From positions 1 to 64,000 of the forward strand of contig NZ_JARVKW010000017.1 in assembly GCF_029813775.1 (NCBI RefSeq): a stretch of 64,000 nt of DNA, in the 5' to 3' direction. This DNA comes from Streptomyces sp. DH24 (lineage in GTDB: Bacteria; Actinomycetota; Actinomycetes; Streptomycetales; Streptomycetaceae). This document shows, piece after piece, positions 46,987 to 55,043 of the stretch (the stretch's first letter is position 1; every line of letters begins with the position of its first letter). Made by a program: the position numbers and the translations under genes. The notes beneath the pieces are model-generated. The model had not been told where the DNA came from and made no database searches. It saw nothing but the letters and a program-made list of their open reading frames with translations.

Positions 46987-49806
46987 TCACCGGTGCGACG
47001 TGAACTCCACCACCTGCTGGTAGGTCGGCCGGTTCTGCCAGCTGATCAGGCCGTGCTTGATGCCGCCGAGCGCGCGGTGGTTGATCGCGTCGGCGCACCA
47101 CTGGTCGCCCGCCGAACACAGCTCGTCGCCGGGGTAGACCTGCGCGGCGGTCCTGCCGGCCGCCTCCTTGAGGGTGCTCAGGAGGACGTCCCGGCAGGTG
47201 CCGGGGTCCCCGCCGCCGCAGTACTGGCGCGCCAGCGGCCCGCGCACCTCCTCGCCGAGCACCGCCCTGATGTCCTTGTGGACATAGCTCCACCAGCCGT
47301 ACTGGAAGGCGCTCCCGGCGTGCGCGCCGGTCGGGCCGTGTCCCGCCGACGGGGACTCGTCGACGGGCAGGTTGGCGGTGAAGGCGCCGTACAGATCGCT
47401 GCCGAGGCCCGGTTCGAACTGGGCCCTGACCAGCAGCGGCCACCACGCGTCGAGGATGCGGACCGCGTCGGCGTGGGCGTACTTCCTGGACCCGGCCGCC
47501 GTCTCCGTGCGCCGGGCGCCGGCGGACACCCAGGCCCGGAGCCGGTCCACGGCCGCCGCCGCTGCCGGATCGGTCACCGGTGAGCCGCCGATCGCCTTGA
47601 GCAGCTTGGGCAGCACCTGTTCTGCCCGCAGGTCCGCGAGGCCCGCGTCGGCCATCGCCCGCACGAGCGAGGCCCGGGTCACCTCGCCGTCGGCGACCAG
47701 CGCGCGCACCCGGTCGTCCAGCAGGTCGCCCCGGTGCACGGAGCCCTCGCCCCAGGGTGCGGCCGTGTAGTCCTTGGCCTGCTTGTTGTTCCAGGAGATG
47801 TAGTAGTCCTGGTCGACGGAGTTGGGGTGCTCGGCCGGGGGCGTGTACGCGGCCGTGTTGGTCGCCGGGTCCCAGTCCCGCCACTCGTACGCCGGCCGCG
47901 CCCACACCGGGAACTCGGTGTCGACGCCGTTCGCCCGCACCGGGTTGTCGCCGCTGTTGTAGTAGGCGCTGCGCTCGGAGTCGACGTAGAACCAGTTGAA
48001 GGTGAAGTTGATGTGCTGGACGGCCTTCTGGAACGACTCCGGGCCGGTCACGTAGGCCGGGTCGTTGAGCATCTGGAAGCCGATGATCGAGTCGGTCTCG
48101 TGCAGGAAGGACGAGCGCAGGGTGGTGTAGGCGACCTTCTTGCCGCCGACCGTGGCCCGGTGCGTGACCGGCCCGTACGCGGTGCGCCAGACCCGCATCG
48201 TGTACGAGCCCGCGGCGGTGCCGTCGGCGACCGTCGGCTTCCAGGCGTTCTTCCGCTCGACCTTCTCCATCGGCGTGCAGGTGCCGCGGTACAGGTAGTG
48301 GTGGTCGTCCCGGCACAGTTCGACGGCGTAGGTGTCGATGATGTCCTGGCCGGAGGTGGTGGCGCTCCACGCGTAGTCCTGGCCGCGGCCGAGTTCGACG
48401 TACATGCTCAGGCCGGCGAAGGAGGCGCCGCGGGCGCTGAGGCCGGGGCCCTGGATCTCCTGGAGCATGAGCAGCTGCGGCGCGAAGTAGCCGGTCTGCG
48501 GGCCGAAGACGGCGACCGGGTGGCCGCTCGCGGTGTGCTCGCCGCTCACCACCAGGGCGTTGGACATGCCGCGCCGGGCCGAGGACACCGCGCTTTGGAC
48601 CGCGTCGGCGGTCGTGCCGGTGGCGGACGCCGTGGCCGCGCTGCCCGTGCGGTCGTACACCAGCGGCTCCGGTGTCACGGAACCGGCGTCGGGCAGCGCG
48701 GCGCCCCGCGGGTCCGCCGGCTTCTGCCCGTACGGGAAGCTGCCGTCGTGGACGGTGAGGACGGCCTCGGGGTCGTTGCGCTCGCGGAAGGACTCCCAGA
48801 CCTTGGTGCCCTCGACGACGCCGTACTTGTCCTGCGCGGCCAGCAGGGACAGCGCGTTGCCGACCTCGCCGCCGCCTCCGGAGCCGAACAGCGAGCCGAT
48901 CACCGAGGCAAGCGCGACCAGGTCGGTGGCCCTGAAGTGCTCGATGGTGCCGGCGTTGGTGAGGGAGTCCTTGTGGCCGGTGAGGACGTACTCGCCGGGG
49001 AAGTAGCGGCCCTTGTCGGAGGCGTCGATGTAGGCGTTGATGCCGTCCAGGTAGGCGTTGACGTCCGCCAGTGCCTGTTTGCCGCGCTCCCCGTTGGAGG
49101 CGACGGCGTTGTCTATCTGGGCCTGGAGCTCCGCCTCGGTGTACGGCGCGCTGCGCCAGAACTCCTGCTCCAGGCCCTGGTTGGCGGCCGCTCCGCCCGC
49201 GAAGGGCGTCAACTGGCCGCGCCCGACATGGCGGAAGAGGTCCATGAGCCACAGCCGGTCCTGGGCCGCGGCGTACCCGGCCCCGAACTCCGTGCCGTAC
49301 CGGGTCGTTCCTGTGATGTGCGGCACACCCGTCTTCTTGTCGCGGACGATCGTGACGTCACCGCGGCCGGCCGGCCTGAGGGTGGAGGCGACCTGGTCGG
49401 CGGGGACGCCGAACGAGGCGTCGTTGAAGAAGGTGTTGATCTTGTCGTTGGTCAGCTCCGGGTGGCCCGTCGCCAGGCGTGCGTAGGGCCCGAGTTGATC
49501 CTCGGCGTGCGCGGGCTGGGTGCCGAAGGCCTGGTTGAGGAGGATCTGGGCGAGGGTGGCGTTGCCGTTCTGACCGGGCGGCAGGATGTCCGAGCACTGG
49601 CCGCCGCAGTGGTCGTCCGCCGTGGTCACCGCCGCGCCGGGGGCGCCCCGGGCCCCGGTCCCGGCCGCCTCCGCCGCCACCGCCGGGGAAAGCGGTGACA
49701 AAAGAGCGGCCATCAGAACGCATACGGAGGCGGTCTTCAGGAACCCGTGGATTCCGCGGGGAGTTCTCAGTCTGTCGAGGGCGGTGCGTGGGGTGCGCCA
49801 TGGCAT
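46987..49806 (-). CDS. Secreted penicillin acylase family Ntn-hydrolase
   Basis: 939-aa precursor of a self-processing amidase. A signal peptide occupies about 20-45 (FLKTASVCVLMAALLSPLSP ... AVAAEAA). The alpha chain has VTIVRDKKTGVPHITGTTRY and GAGYAAAQDRLWLMDLFRHV. The beta chain should begin at Ser415 in RRGMSNALVVSGEHTASGHP, the N-terminal nucleophile, although a Met rather than the usual Gly directly precedes it. The HPNSVDQDYYISWNNKQAKD segment in the beta chain is also conserved. The family includes penicillin G, cephalosporin and acyl-homoserine-lactone acylases, so the natural substrate (an acyl amide) is open. Confidence 0.9.
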   Translation of the reverse strand: MPWRTPRTALDRLRTPRGIHGFLKTASVCVLMAALLSPLSPAVAAEAAGTGARGAPGAAVTTADDHCGGQCSDILPPGQNGNATLAQILLNQAFGTQPAHAEDQLGPYARLATGHPELTNDKINTFFNDASFGVPADQVASTLRPAGRGDVTIVRDKKTGVPHITGTTRYGTEFGAGYAAAQDRLWLMDLFRHVGRGQLTPFAGGAAANQGLEQEFWRSAPYTEAELQAQIDNAVASNGERGKQALADVNAYLDGINAYIDASDKGRYFPGEYVLTGHKDSLTNAGTIEHFRATDLVALASVIGSLFGSGGGGEVGNALSLLAAQDKYGVVEGTKVWESFRERNDPEAVLTVHDGSFPYGQKPADPRGAALPDAGSVTPEPLVYDRTGSAATASATGTTADAVQSAVSSARRGMSNALVVSGEHTASGHPVAVFGPQTGYFAPQLLMLQEIQGPGLSARGASFAGLSMYVELGRGQDYAWSATTSGQDIIDTYAVELCRDDHHYLYRGTCTPMEKVERKNAWKPTVADGTAAGSYTMRVWRTAYGPVTHRATVGGKKVAYTTLRSSFLHETDSIIGFQMLNDPAYVTGPESFQKAVQHINFTFNWFYVDSERSAYYNSGDNPVRANGVDTEFPVWARPAYEWRDWDPATNTAAYTPPAEHPNSVDQDYYISWNNKQAKDYTAAPWGEGSVHRGDLLDDRVRALVADGEVTRASLVRAMADAGLADLRAEQVLPKLLKAIGGSPVTDPAAAAAVDRLRAWVSAGARRTETAAGSRKYAHADAVRILDAWWPLLVRAQFEPGLGSDLYGAFTANLPVDESPSAGHGPTGAHAGSAFQYGWWSYVHKDIRAVLGEEVRGPLARQYCGGGDPGTCRDVLLSTLKEAAGRTAAQVYPGDELCSAGDQWCADAINHRALGGIKHGLISWQNRPTYQQVVEFTSHR

Positions 49807-49863
49807 GGCAACTCCTCCCGACGGGGTTGGCCGACGTTACCGCCGGTATCCCCGGGAGGGAAG

Positions 49864-50028
49864 ATGAACATGCGTCAGTTTGTGGAGGAAGCACAACCGG
49901 CATACGGGCCATGGCAGTTGACCCGTATGCCCCCCGCCCGGCTCCGGGGGAACTCCGGAAATCGGATGGAGCCGAATCGCTTGTCGATACGTCTACTCGA
50001 CGACGTCCTTACAACGACGCCGAAGTGA
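49864..50028 (+). CDS. Possible small ORF overlapping an inverted repeat
   Basis: 54-codon frame starting MNMRQFVEEAQPAYGPWQLT, preceded by GGAGGGAAG. It spans the inverted repeat at 49899-49931. Codon bias is poor in its second half and I know no homologue, so it may be only a leader or chance frame. Confidence 0.25.
   Translation: MNMRQFVEEAQPAYGPWQLTRMPPARLRGNSGNRMEPNRLSIRLLDDVLTTTPK
49899..49931. promoter_or_regulatory. 10-bp inverted repeat in a divergent intergenic region
   Basis: GGCATACGGG and CCCGTATGCC are perfect 10-bp arms with a 13-base spacer, between the acylase (minus) and hypothetical (plus) genes. It could be an operator or an RNA hairpin. Confidence 0.45.
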
Positions 50029-50066
50029 CCGGAAAACAAGGTGCAGTGTGACGGAGGTGCAGGACG

Positions 50067-50669
50067 ATGGCCGGTTTCCGAAGTCTCGCGAGACAGGTCC
50101 GTGATCCACGATGCGACCTGGCGCTGCGGCGCTACTCGCTGCGCAAGTGCCTTGAGCGGTTCGCCCCTTATGGGCACAGGGCGACCTGGGACCATCTGTG
50201 CTCCCGGGCCGGGTTCGGCCCCGAGGACCGCTCTCCCGACCCGGTGCGGCTCGTGGCCGCACTGGAGGAACTGGAGGAAGCGCGTGCGGTGTGGCTGGCC
50301 TACGAGGTCGAGTTCGCCGAGCGACGCAAGAAGGAGAAGCACGACGGGCTGCGCCGACCGGGCAGCGTGGACGACTGGCACCGGCTGACCTGGGGCGGCT
50401 TCGGGGTGGCCTGGTGCGACGACCCGCGGCTGCACCCCCGTGAGCCGCTGGCCGAGGTGCTGCGCCGGCTGATCGCCGCCCTGGAGCGCGAACCGGGCGC
50501 GGGCTGCCCGGTGTGCGGCGGGGAGCGGCTCGTGTGGAAGTACGGGCTGGACCACGAGCCCTCCGCGGGCCCGGTCTGCACGGACTGCGGAATCCTGGTG
50601 CCGCGCCCGGTCCTGACATCGCAGGCCCTGGCGGACGCCAGGCACGGGCGACTGCTGGTGTCCGCCTGA
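50067..50669 (+). CDS. Conserved hypothetical protein with zinc-ribbon-like cysteines
   Basis: 200-aa protein of unknown function. The N-terminal part is helical and basic (FRSLARQVRDPRCDLALRRY). A pair of CxxC motifs, CPVCGG at about 152-157 and CTDCGI at about 176-181, are separated by about 20 residues and look like a zinc ribbon. DDWHRLTWGGFGVAWCDDPR is a conspicuous Trp-rich stretch. It starts at an ATG after GGAGGTGCAGGACG. The neighbours (acylase, BKACE) give no functional clue. Confidence 0.75.
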   Translation: MAGFRSLARQVRDPRCDLALRRYSLRKCLERFAPYGHRATWDHLCSRAGFGPEDRSPDPVRLVAALEELEEARAVWLAYEVEFAERRKKEKHDGLRRPGSVDDWHRLTWGGFGVAWCDDPRLHPREPLAEVLRRLIAALEREPGAGCPVCGGERLVWKYGLDHEPSAGPVCTDCGILVPRPVLTSQALADARHGRLLVSA

Positions 50670-50745
50670 CGACGCCCGAGCGCAACGGGGGTGCGACGAG
50701 CATGCCGCACCCCCTCCCCCGGGGGCGCCTGGCACCATCGACGGC

Positions 50746-51477
50746 ATGCTGCAGGTCTGTCTGAACGGAGCTCGTGGAGCCGCCGACGGCGCGATGGTGC
50801 CACTGTCTCCCGCGGCGCTGGCCGAGTCGGCCGCCCTCGCGGTCGCGGCCGACGCCGACGACATCCATGTCCACCCCAAGACGCCGTGCGGGCAGGACAC
50901 GTTGTCCCCCCGGGTGATCGCGGCGACGCTGGACGCGCTGCGGGCCCGGGTGCGGGTGCCGGTCGGGGTGACCACCGGCGCGTGGGCCGAGCCGGACGCC
51001 GCGGCGCGGGTGGAGCGCGTGCGCGGCTGGACCGTCCTGCCCGACCACGCGTCGGTCAACTGGCACGAGCCGGGCGCCGAGGAGGTCGCCGCCGCGCTGC
51101 TCGACCGGGGCGTCGGCGTGGAGGCCGGCATCTGGTCGGGCACGGACGGCGCGGCCCGCTTCGCGGTGTCACCGCTCGCCTCCCGCGTGCTGCGGGTGCT
51201 CGCCGAGGTGACGGACCCCTCGCCGGAGACGGCGCCGGACACGGCCCGCGCGCTGCTGGCCGGCCTGGACACCGGTCACGGCCGCCCGGTCCTGCTGCAC
51301 GGTGAGGACGGCGGCGCCTGGCCGGTGCTCCGCCTGGCCGGCCGGCTGGGCCTGGCCACCCGGATCGGCCTGGAGGACACGCTGCTCCTGCCGGACGGCA
51401 CACCCGCGACGTCGAACGCCCAACTGGTGACGGCGGCGCGGGCCGAGTACGCGCGGGAACGCGTGCGCGGCCGGTGA
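50746..51477 (+). CDS. BKACE-family (DUF849) 3-keto-acid cleavage protein
   Basis: 243-aa TIM-barrel enzyme of the beta-keto acid cleavage enzyme family, founded by the lysine-fermentation Kce. The metal site HVHPKTPCGQDTLSP is near residue 40; GVTTGAWAE and NWHEPGAEEV follow, and RIGLEDTLLLPDG is the C-terminal signature. Enzymes of the family condense a beta-keto acid with acetyl-CoA and cleave it, and substrates vary widely. At 243 residues it is shorter than many (about 270-300). Its 3' end is repeated downstream (see repeat). Confidence 0.82.
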   Translation: MLQVCLNGARGAADGAMVPLSPAALAESAALAVAADADDIHVHPKTPCGQDTLSPRVIAATLDALRARVRVPVGVTTGAWAEPDAAARVERVRGWTVLPDHASVNWHEPGAEEVAAALLDRGVGVEAGIWSGTDGAARFAVSPLASRVLRVLAEVTDPSPETAPDTARALLAGLDTGHGRPVLLHGEDGGAWPVLRLAGRLGLATRIGLEDTLLLPDGTPATSNAQLVTAARAEYARERVRGR

Positions 51478-51540
51478 CAGCGACGCGGGCCGGGAACGCG
51501 TGCGCGGCCGGTGACGGCAGCGCGGGCCGAGTACCGCGGG
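51426..51540. repeat. Degenerate tandem repeat containing the BKACE gene 3' end
   Basis: Three units beginning GGTGACRGCRRCGCGGGCC start at 51426, 51473 and 51510. The first encodes the end of the BKACE protein; the second supplies its stop codon. Units 1 and 2 also share GGGAACGCGTGCGCGGCC. Confidence 0.85.
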
Positions 51541-51623
51541 CACACGGCGCTGCCGCCGAGGACCAGGTGGTGCCGAACGCCCGGCACACCGGCCGTCGGC
51601 CGGACTCCCGGGCCGTCGGCGGA

Positions 51624-52133
51624 TCAGCCCCCGGACTCCTGCTCCCGGCGCGGTGTTCCGGCGCGACGGCGGGCGCCGCCCTGCTCCACCAGCAGGCGGG
51701 AGCCCGTCAGGCGGTCGCCGAAGACGTCGTCCGGGTTGGACAGGACACAGCCGTCCAGGGAGAGACAGCCGCAGCCGATGCAGTCGGTGAGGTGGTCACG
51801 GAGCCGGTTCAGCTGGTTGATCCGCTCGTCCAGTTCGGAGCGCCAGGCCTCGGACAGGCGCGCCCAGTCCTCGCGGGTCGGGGTGCGCTCCTCGGGGAGT
51901 TCGGCGAGCGCCTCGCGGATGGTGGCCAGCGGAATGCCGACGCGCTGCGCGGCCCGGATGAAGGCGACGCGGCGCAAGGTGTCACGGCTGTAGCGGCGCT
52001 GGTTGCCCGCGGTGCGGCGGCTGCCGATCAGGCCCTTGGCCTCGTAGAAGTGCAGGGCGGAGACGGCGGCGCCGCTGCGCGCGGCGAGCTGGCCGACCGT
52101 GAGCTCGTGGATCTTCTCGGGAATCTGGGGCAC
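51624..52133 (-). CDS. soxR: Redox-sensitive MerR-type regulator SoxR
   Basis: 169-aa regulator carrying a [2Fe-2S] cluster. The MerR helix-turn-helix is at about 8-60 (LTVGQLAARSGAAVSALHFY then EAKGLIGSRRTAGNQRRYS). A dimerisation helix leads to the cluster motif CIGCGCLSLDGC, the exact C-x2-C-x-C-x5-C pattern. In Streptomyces SoxR senses redox-active antibiotics such as actinorhodin rather than driving a soxS response. GTG start chosen at 52133, where the family begins. It is divergent from the MaoC gene with 119 bases between. Confidence 0.95.
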   Translation of the reverse strand: MPQIPEKIHELTVGQLAARSGAAVSALHFYEAKGLIGSRRTAGNQRRYSRDTLRRVAFIRAAQRVGIPLATIREALAELPEERTPTREDWARLSEAWRSELDERINQLNRLRDHLTDCIGCGCLSLDGCVLSNPDDVFGDRLTGSRLLVEQGGARRRAGTPRREQESGG

Positions 52134-52172
52134 TCCCCGAAGCCTACCCACCGCTCCCCCGCCCCGTTTCCG

Positions 52173-52215
52173 TTGACAGGGAACGTGCGGGCGACCATGC
52201 TAAGCAGTCGCTTAG
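52173..52215 (+). promoter_or_regulatory. maoC promoter with overlapping TetR operator
   Basis: TTGACA (52173-52178), a 17-base spacer and CATGCT (52196-52201) form a promoter. The latter overlaps CTAAGC-AGTC-GCTTAG (52200-52215), a perfect 6-bp inverted repeat. The sequence CATGCTAAGC--TCGCT-A recurs before the TetR gene at 53417-53436. Confidence 0.65.
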
Positions 52216-52252
52216 AGGTAGCACCGGACTTGTGACGCGGGAGGCCAGCGAC

Positions 52253-52714
52253 ATGGCAGAGCCGAGGATCTTCACCTCCGCCGACGAACTGAAGGCGGCG
52301 GTGGGCGAGCAGCTGGGGTACACCGACTGGCTGGAGGTCGACCAGAAGCGGATCGACCTGTTCGCGGAGGCCACCGGCGACCACCAGTGGATCCACGTGG
52401 ACCCGGAGAAGGCGGCGGCGGGCCCGTTCGGCACGACCATCGCGCACGGCTATCTGACCCTGTCGCTGCTGCCGCTGTTCGGCCCGCAGCTGATCGGCGT
52501 CGAGGGCGTGAAGATGGGCGTCAACTACGGCACCAACAAGGTCCGTTTCCCCGCCCCCGTCCCGGTCGGCTCGCGGCTGCGCGCCACCGCGCGGATCGCG
52601 GGTGTCGAGGACGTGACGGGCGGCGTGCAGCTGACGCTCGCGTTCACCGTGGAGCGCGAGGGCGGCGACAAGCCGGTGTGCGTGGCCGAGTCGGTGGCGC
52701 GCTACTACCTCTGA
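52253..52714 (+). CDS. MaoC-like (R)-specific enoyl-CoA hydratase
   Basis: 153-aa hot-dog-fold protein of the MaoC family. The hydratase-2 catalytic motif appears in FAEATGDHQWIHVDPEKAAA (Asp and His) then GPFGTTIAHGYLTLSLLPLF. VKMGVNYGTNKVRFPAPVPV is the conserved beta region. It would hydrate a trans-2-enoyl-CoA. The ATG at 52253 has GGGAGG eight bases upstream and was preferred over the GTG at 52232, which lies nearer the promoter. It faces a TetR gene whose 3' end overlaps it by ten bases. Confidence 0.92.
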   Translation: MAEPRIFTSADELKAAVGEQLGYTDWLEVDQKRIDLFAEATGDHQWIHVDPEKAAAGPFGTTIAHGYLTLSLLPLFGPQLIGVEGVKMGVNYGTNKVRFPAPVPVGSRLRATARIAGVEDVTGGVQLTLAFTVEREGGDKPVCVAESVARYYL

Positions 52715-53373
52715 GCGCCGTCCGAGGGCCCGCGCCCGCCGCGGGCCGTCCCGGCCCCGACCATGCGCAGTACGAGGTCGGCGTAGAGGGCGCCGACCTC
52801 TTCGGGGGTGCGCGGGCCGTCCACGTTGAACCAGCGGGCGACGTCGATGCACAGCGAGAGGACGGCCAGTGTGGTGCCGTGCACGTCGATGACGTCGAAC
52901 TCGCCCGTCGCGACGCCGTCCTCGATGATCCCGCGGATCTCGCCGTCGACCTTGCGGCGCAGCGCGAGGATCTCGGCGCGGGCCTCGGGGCCGAGCGAGT
53001 CCAGTTCGTACTGCACGACCCGGGCCGTGGTGCGCCCGCCGGCGTGCCAGCGGACGAAGGAGCTCACCGCGTCGGCGAGCCGATCGGCGGCGCCGCCCGC
53101 ACCGCCGGACGCCGTCCGCAGGATCTCCAGGGCCTTCTCGTGGCCGATCCGGCTGATGCGGTGGAGGAGCTCTTCCTTGGTCTTGTAGTGGATGTAGAGC
53201 GCGGCCGGGCTCATACCGGCGCGGCCCGCGATGTCACGGGTCGTCGTCGCGTGGTAGCCCCGCTCGGCGAAGGCCTCCACGGCGGCGATCAGCAGTCGCC
53301 GGGCCGCGTCGGGCGTGACCTCGCCCCACGCCTGCGCCTCACCGCCGGCCGTCTCCTCCGCCGTACTCATCAC
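52705..53373 (-). CDS. TetR-family regulator, probable MaoC-gene repressor
   Basis: 222-aa regulator. The N-terminal helix-turn-helix is VEAFAERGYHATTTRDIAGR then AGMSPAALYIHYKTKEELLH at about 32-75; the remaining helices form a KstR2-type ligand domain (ALEILRTASGGAGG-rich hinge, AEILALRRKVDGEIRGIIED). Its 3' end overlaps the convergent MaoC gene. Its own promoter region contains a second copy of the MaoC operator, implying autoregulation plus control of the hydratase. Likely ligand: an acyl-CoA. That is inferred. Confidence 0.9.
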   Translation of the reverse strand: MMSTAEETAGGEAQAWGEVTPDAARRLLIAAVEAFAERGYHATTTRDIAGRAGMSPAALYIHYKTKEELLHRISRIGHEKALEILRTASGGAGGAADRLADAVSSFVRWHAGGRTTARVVQYELDSLGPEARAEILALRRKVDGEIRGIIEDGVATGEFDVIDVHGTTLAVLSLCIDVARWFNVDGPRTPEEVGALYADLVLRMVGAGTARGGRGPSDGAQR

Positions 53374-53416
53374 TCACCCCTCACTGTCCGACAGGGGTAT
53401 CACCATACCCCCGAAG

Positions 53417-53436
53417 GTGAGCGAGCGCTTAGCATG
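53417..53436. promoter_or_regulatory. TetR operator copy upstream of the regulator gene
   Basis: GTGAGCGAGCGCTTAGCATG on the plus strand is the reverse complement of CATGCTAAGCGCTCGCTCAC, matching the MaoC site in CATGCTAAGC and TCGCT. It lies 44 bases upstream of the TetR start at 53373. Confidence 0.6.
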
Positions 53437-53441
53437 ATCGC

Positions 53442-53729
53442 TCAGAGCTTCTGGAAGGGGTCGTGCTCGGCGAGGATCTTCTCGAGCCTCGCCTGGTCGA
53501 CGCGGCTCACGATCTGCCCCGCTTCCTGGCGGTCCCTGATCACCTTGGCCAGGGTGAAGGCGGACGTGACGAGGTAGAGGACGGCGATGCCGAGGAAGGC
53601 GCGCACCCACGCGTCCGTCTCGAGGTTGAGGATGCCGACGGCCGTGGCCCCGAGGGCGACGGCGAAGGACGCGACGGCCTGGCCGTAGAAGGCGGCCGTG
53701 CTCTGCTGCTTGACCGGTGTGTCGCTCAT
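53442..53729 (-). CDS. YiaA/YiaB-type two-helix membrane protein
   Basis: 95-aa inner-membrane protein with two hydrophobic helices, FYGQAVASFAVALGATAVGI and AFLGIAVLYLVTSAFTLAKV, followed by a charged tail RDRQEAGQIVSRVDQARLEK. This fits the YiaAB domain. The start at 53729 was chosen over one 33 bases upstream for a clean MSDTPVKQQS opening. Function unknown. It lies upstream of the TetR gene on the same strand, 68 bases away, with the operator between. Confidence 0.82.
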   Translation of the reverse strand: MSDTPVKQQSTAAFYGQAVASFAVALGATAVGILNLETDAWVRAFLGIAVLYLVTSAFTLAKVIRDRQEAGQIVSRVDQARLEKILAEHDPFQKL

Positions 53730-53802
53730 GGGGAAAGGATCGGCGGACGTGGCCCGCGCCACATCCGCCGGGATACTCAGGTGACGTACTCAGAACGCCG
53801 GC

Positions 53803-54954
53803 TCAGAAGGCGGAGACCCCCGTCAGCGCACGACCGATGACCAGCTTCTGGATCTGGCTGGTGCCCTCGTACAGGGTCATCACGCGGGCGTCGCGCAGCA
53901 GTTTGCCCGCCGGGTACTCGTCGATGTAGCCGTAACCGCCGAAGACCTGGAGGGCGTTGTTGGCGGCGCGGACGGCCGCCTCCGAGGCGTAGAGCTTGGC
54001 CTTGGAGGACTCCACGGCGAACGGCCGCCCCCGGTCGACGAGGTCGGCCACCCGCCAGGTGAGCAGCCGGGCGGCGTCGACGTCGACCGCGATGTCGCTG
54101 AGCAGTTCCTGGACGAGTTGGTGGTGGGCGATGGTCTTGCCGAACTGCTCACGTTCACCGGCGTACTTGACGGCCACGTCCAGGGCCGCCTGGGCGATGC
54201 CGACACAGCCGGCGGCGACCGACATCCGGCCCTTGGCGAGGGCGGACATGGCGACCTTGAACCCCTGGCCCTCCTCGCCGAGCAGCGCGGAGGCGGGTAC
54301 CCGGACGTCCTCCAGGGTCAGCTCGGCGGTCGCCTGGCCGCGCAGGCCGAGCTTGCCGTGCACCGTGCGGCGGGTCAGGCCGGGCGTGTCGGTGGGCACC
54401 AGGAACGCGGAGACGCCCCTGTGGCCGGGCGCGTCGGTGGAGCGGGCGAAGAGCAGCACGACGTCGGCCCAGGTGCCGTTGGTGATGAACATCTTGCTGC
54501 CGTTGATGACGAAGTCCCCGCCGTCGCGGACCGCGCGCGTGGTGAGGTTCCCGGCGTCGGAGCCGGTGCCCGGCTCCGTCAGGCCGAAGCAGCCGACGTG
54601 GTCGCCGGAGGTGAGGCCCGGCAGCCACTGCCGCTTCTGCTCCTCGTTCCCCCAGGCGGCGATCGTCTTGGCGACCAGGCCCAGCGAGACGGAGACGATG
54701 CCGCGCACCGAGGAGTCCCCGCGGCCGAGCTCCTCGGTGACCAGGCAGTACGCGAGGTGGTCGCCGCCCGAGCCGCCGTACTCCTCCTCGACGGTCAGGC
54801 CGAGGAAGCCGACCTCGCCGAGCTTCTTCACGATGCCGCGGTCCACCTCCTCCGCGCGGTCCCAGGCCACGACGTGGGGGGCGATCTCGCGCTCCACGAA
54901 GTCCCGGGCGAGCTGCCGGACGGCGGTCTGCTCCTCGCTGAGCTCCAGGTTCAT
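53803..54954 (-). CDS. Acyl-CoA dehydrogenase
   Basis: 383-aa FAD-dependent acyl-CoA dehydrogenase of normal length. FGLTEPGTGSDAGNLTTRAV is the flavin loop, VINGSKMFITNGTWADVVLL follows, the catalytic Glu is in LYEGTSQIQKLVIGRAL near the C-terminus, and QVFGGYGYIDEYPAGKLLRD precedes it. It opens MNLELSEEQTAVRQLARDFV. It is divergent from the TetR gene at 55044, separated by an operator at 54999-55017, so its expression is probably governed by that regulator. Substrate probably a short or branched acyl-CoA, unconfirmed. Confidence 0.94.
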   Translation of the reverse strand: MNLELSEEQTAVRQLARDFVEREIAPHVVAWDRAEEVDRGIVKKLGEVGFLGLTVEEEYGGSGGDHLAYCLVTEELGRGDSSVRGIVSVSLGLVAKTIAAWGNEEQKRQWLPGLTSGDHVGCFGLTEPGTGSDAGNLTTRAVRDGGDFVINGSKMFITNGTWADVVLLFARSTDAPGHRGVSAFLVPTDTPGLTRRTVHGKLGLRGQATAELTLEDVRVPASALLGEEGQGFKVAMSALAKGRMSVAAGCVGIAQAALDVAVKYAGEREQFGKTIAHHQLVQELLSDIAVDVDAARLLTWRVADLVDRGRPFAVESSKAKLYASEAAVRAANNALQVFGGYGYIDEYPAGKLLRDARVMTLYEGTSQIQKLVIGRALTGVSAF

Positions 54955-54998
54955 GCCGAGTCACCCCACAGAAGACGGATCTTGAAAGCCGTACATTT

Positions 54999-55017
54999 AA
55001 ATTAGCACTGCTAGTTT
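54999..55017. promoter_or_regulatory. 19-bp TetR operator between ACAD and TetR genes
   Basis: AAATTAGCACTGCTAGTTT is a palindrome around a central C with one mismatched pair. A 14/19 match occurs upstream of the aldehyde dehydrogenase gene at 60851-60869. Confidence 0.7.
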
Positions 55018-55030
55018 CCTGGTGCAGCCC

Positions 55031-55036
55031 TACTAT
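55031..55036 (+). promoter_or_regulatory. -10 element of a probable leaderless TetR transcript
   Basis: TACTAT lies seven bases before the ATG at 55044, so transcription would begin at or next to the start codon. The operator at 54999-55017 covers the expected -35. Confidence 0.5.
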
Positions 55037-55043
55037 GTGCGCC

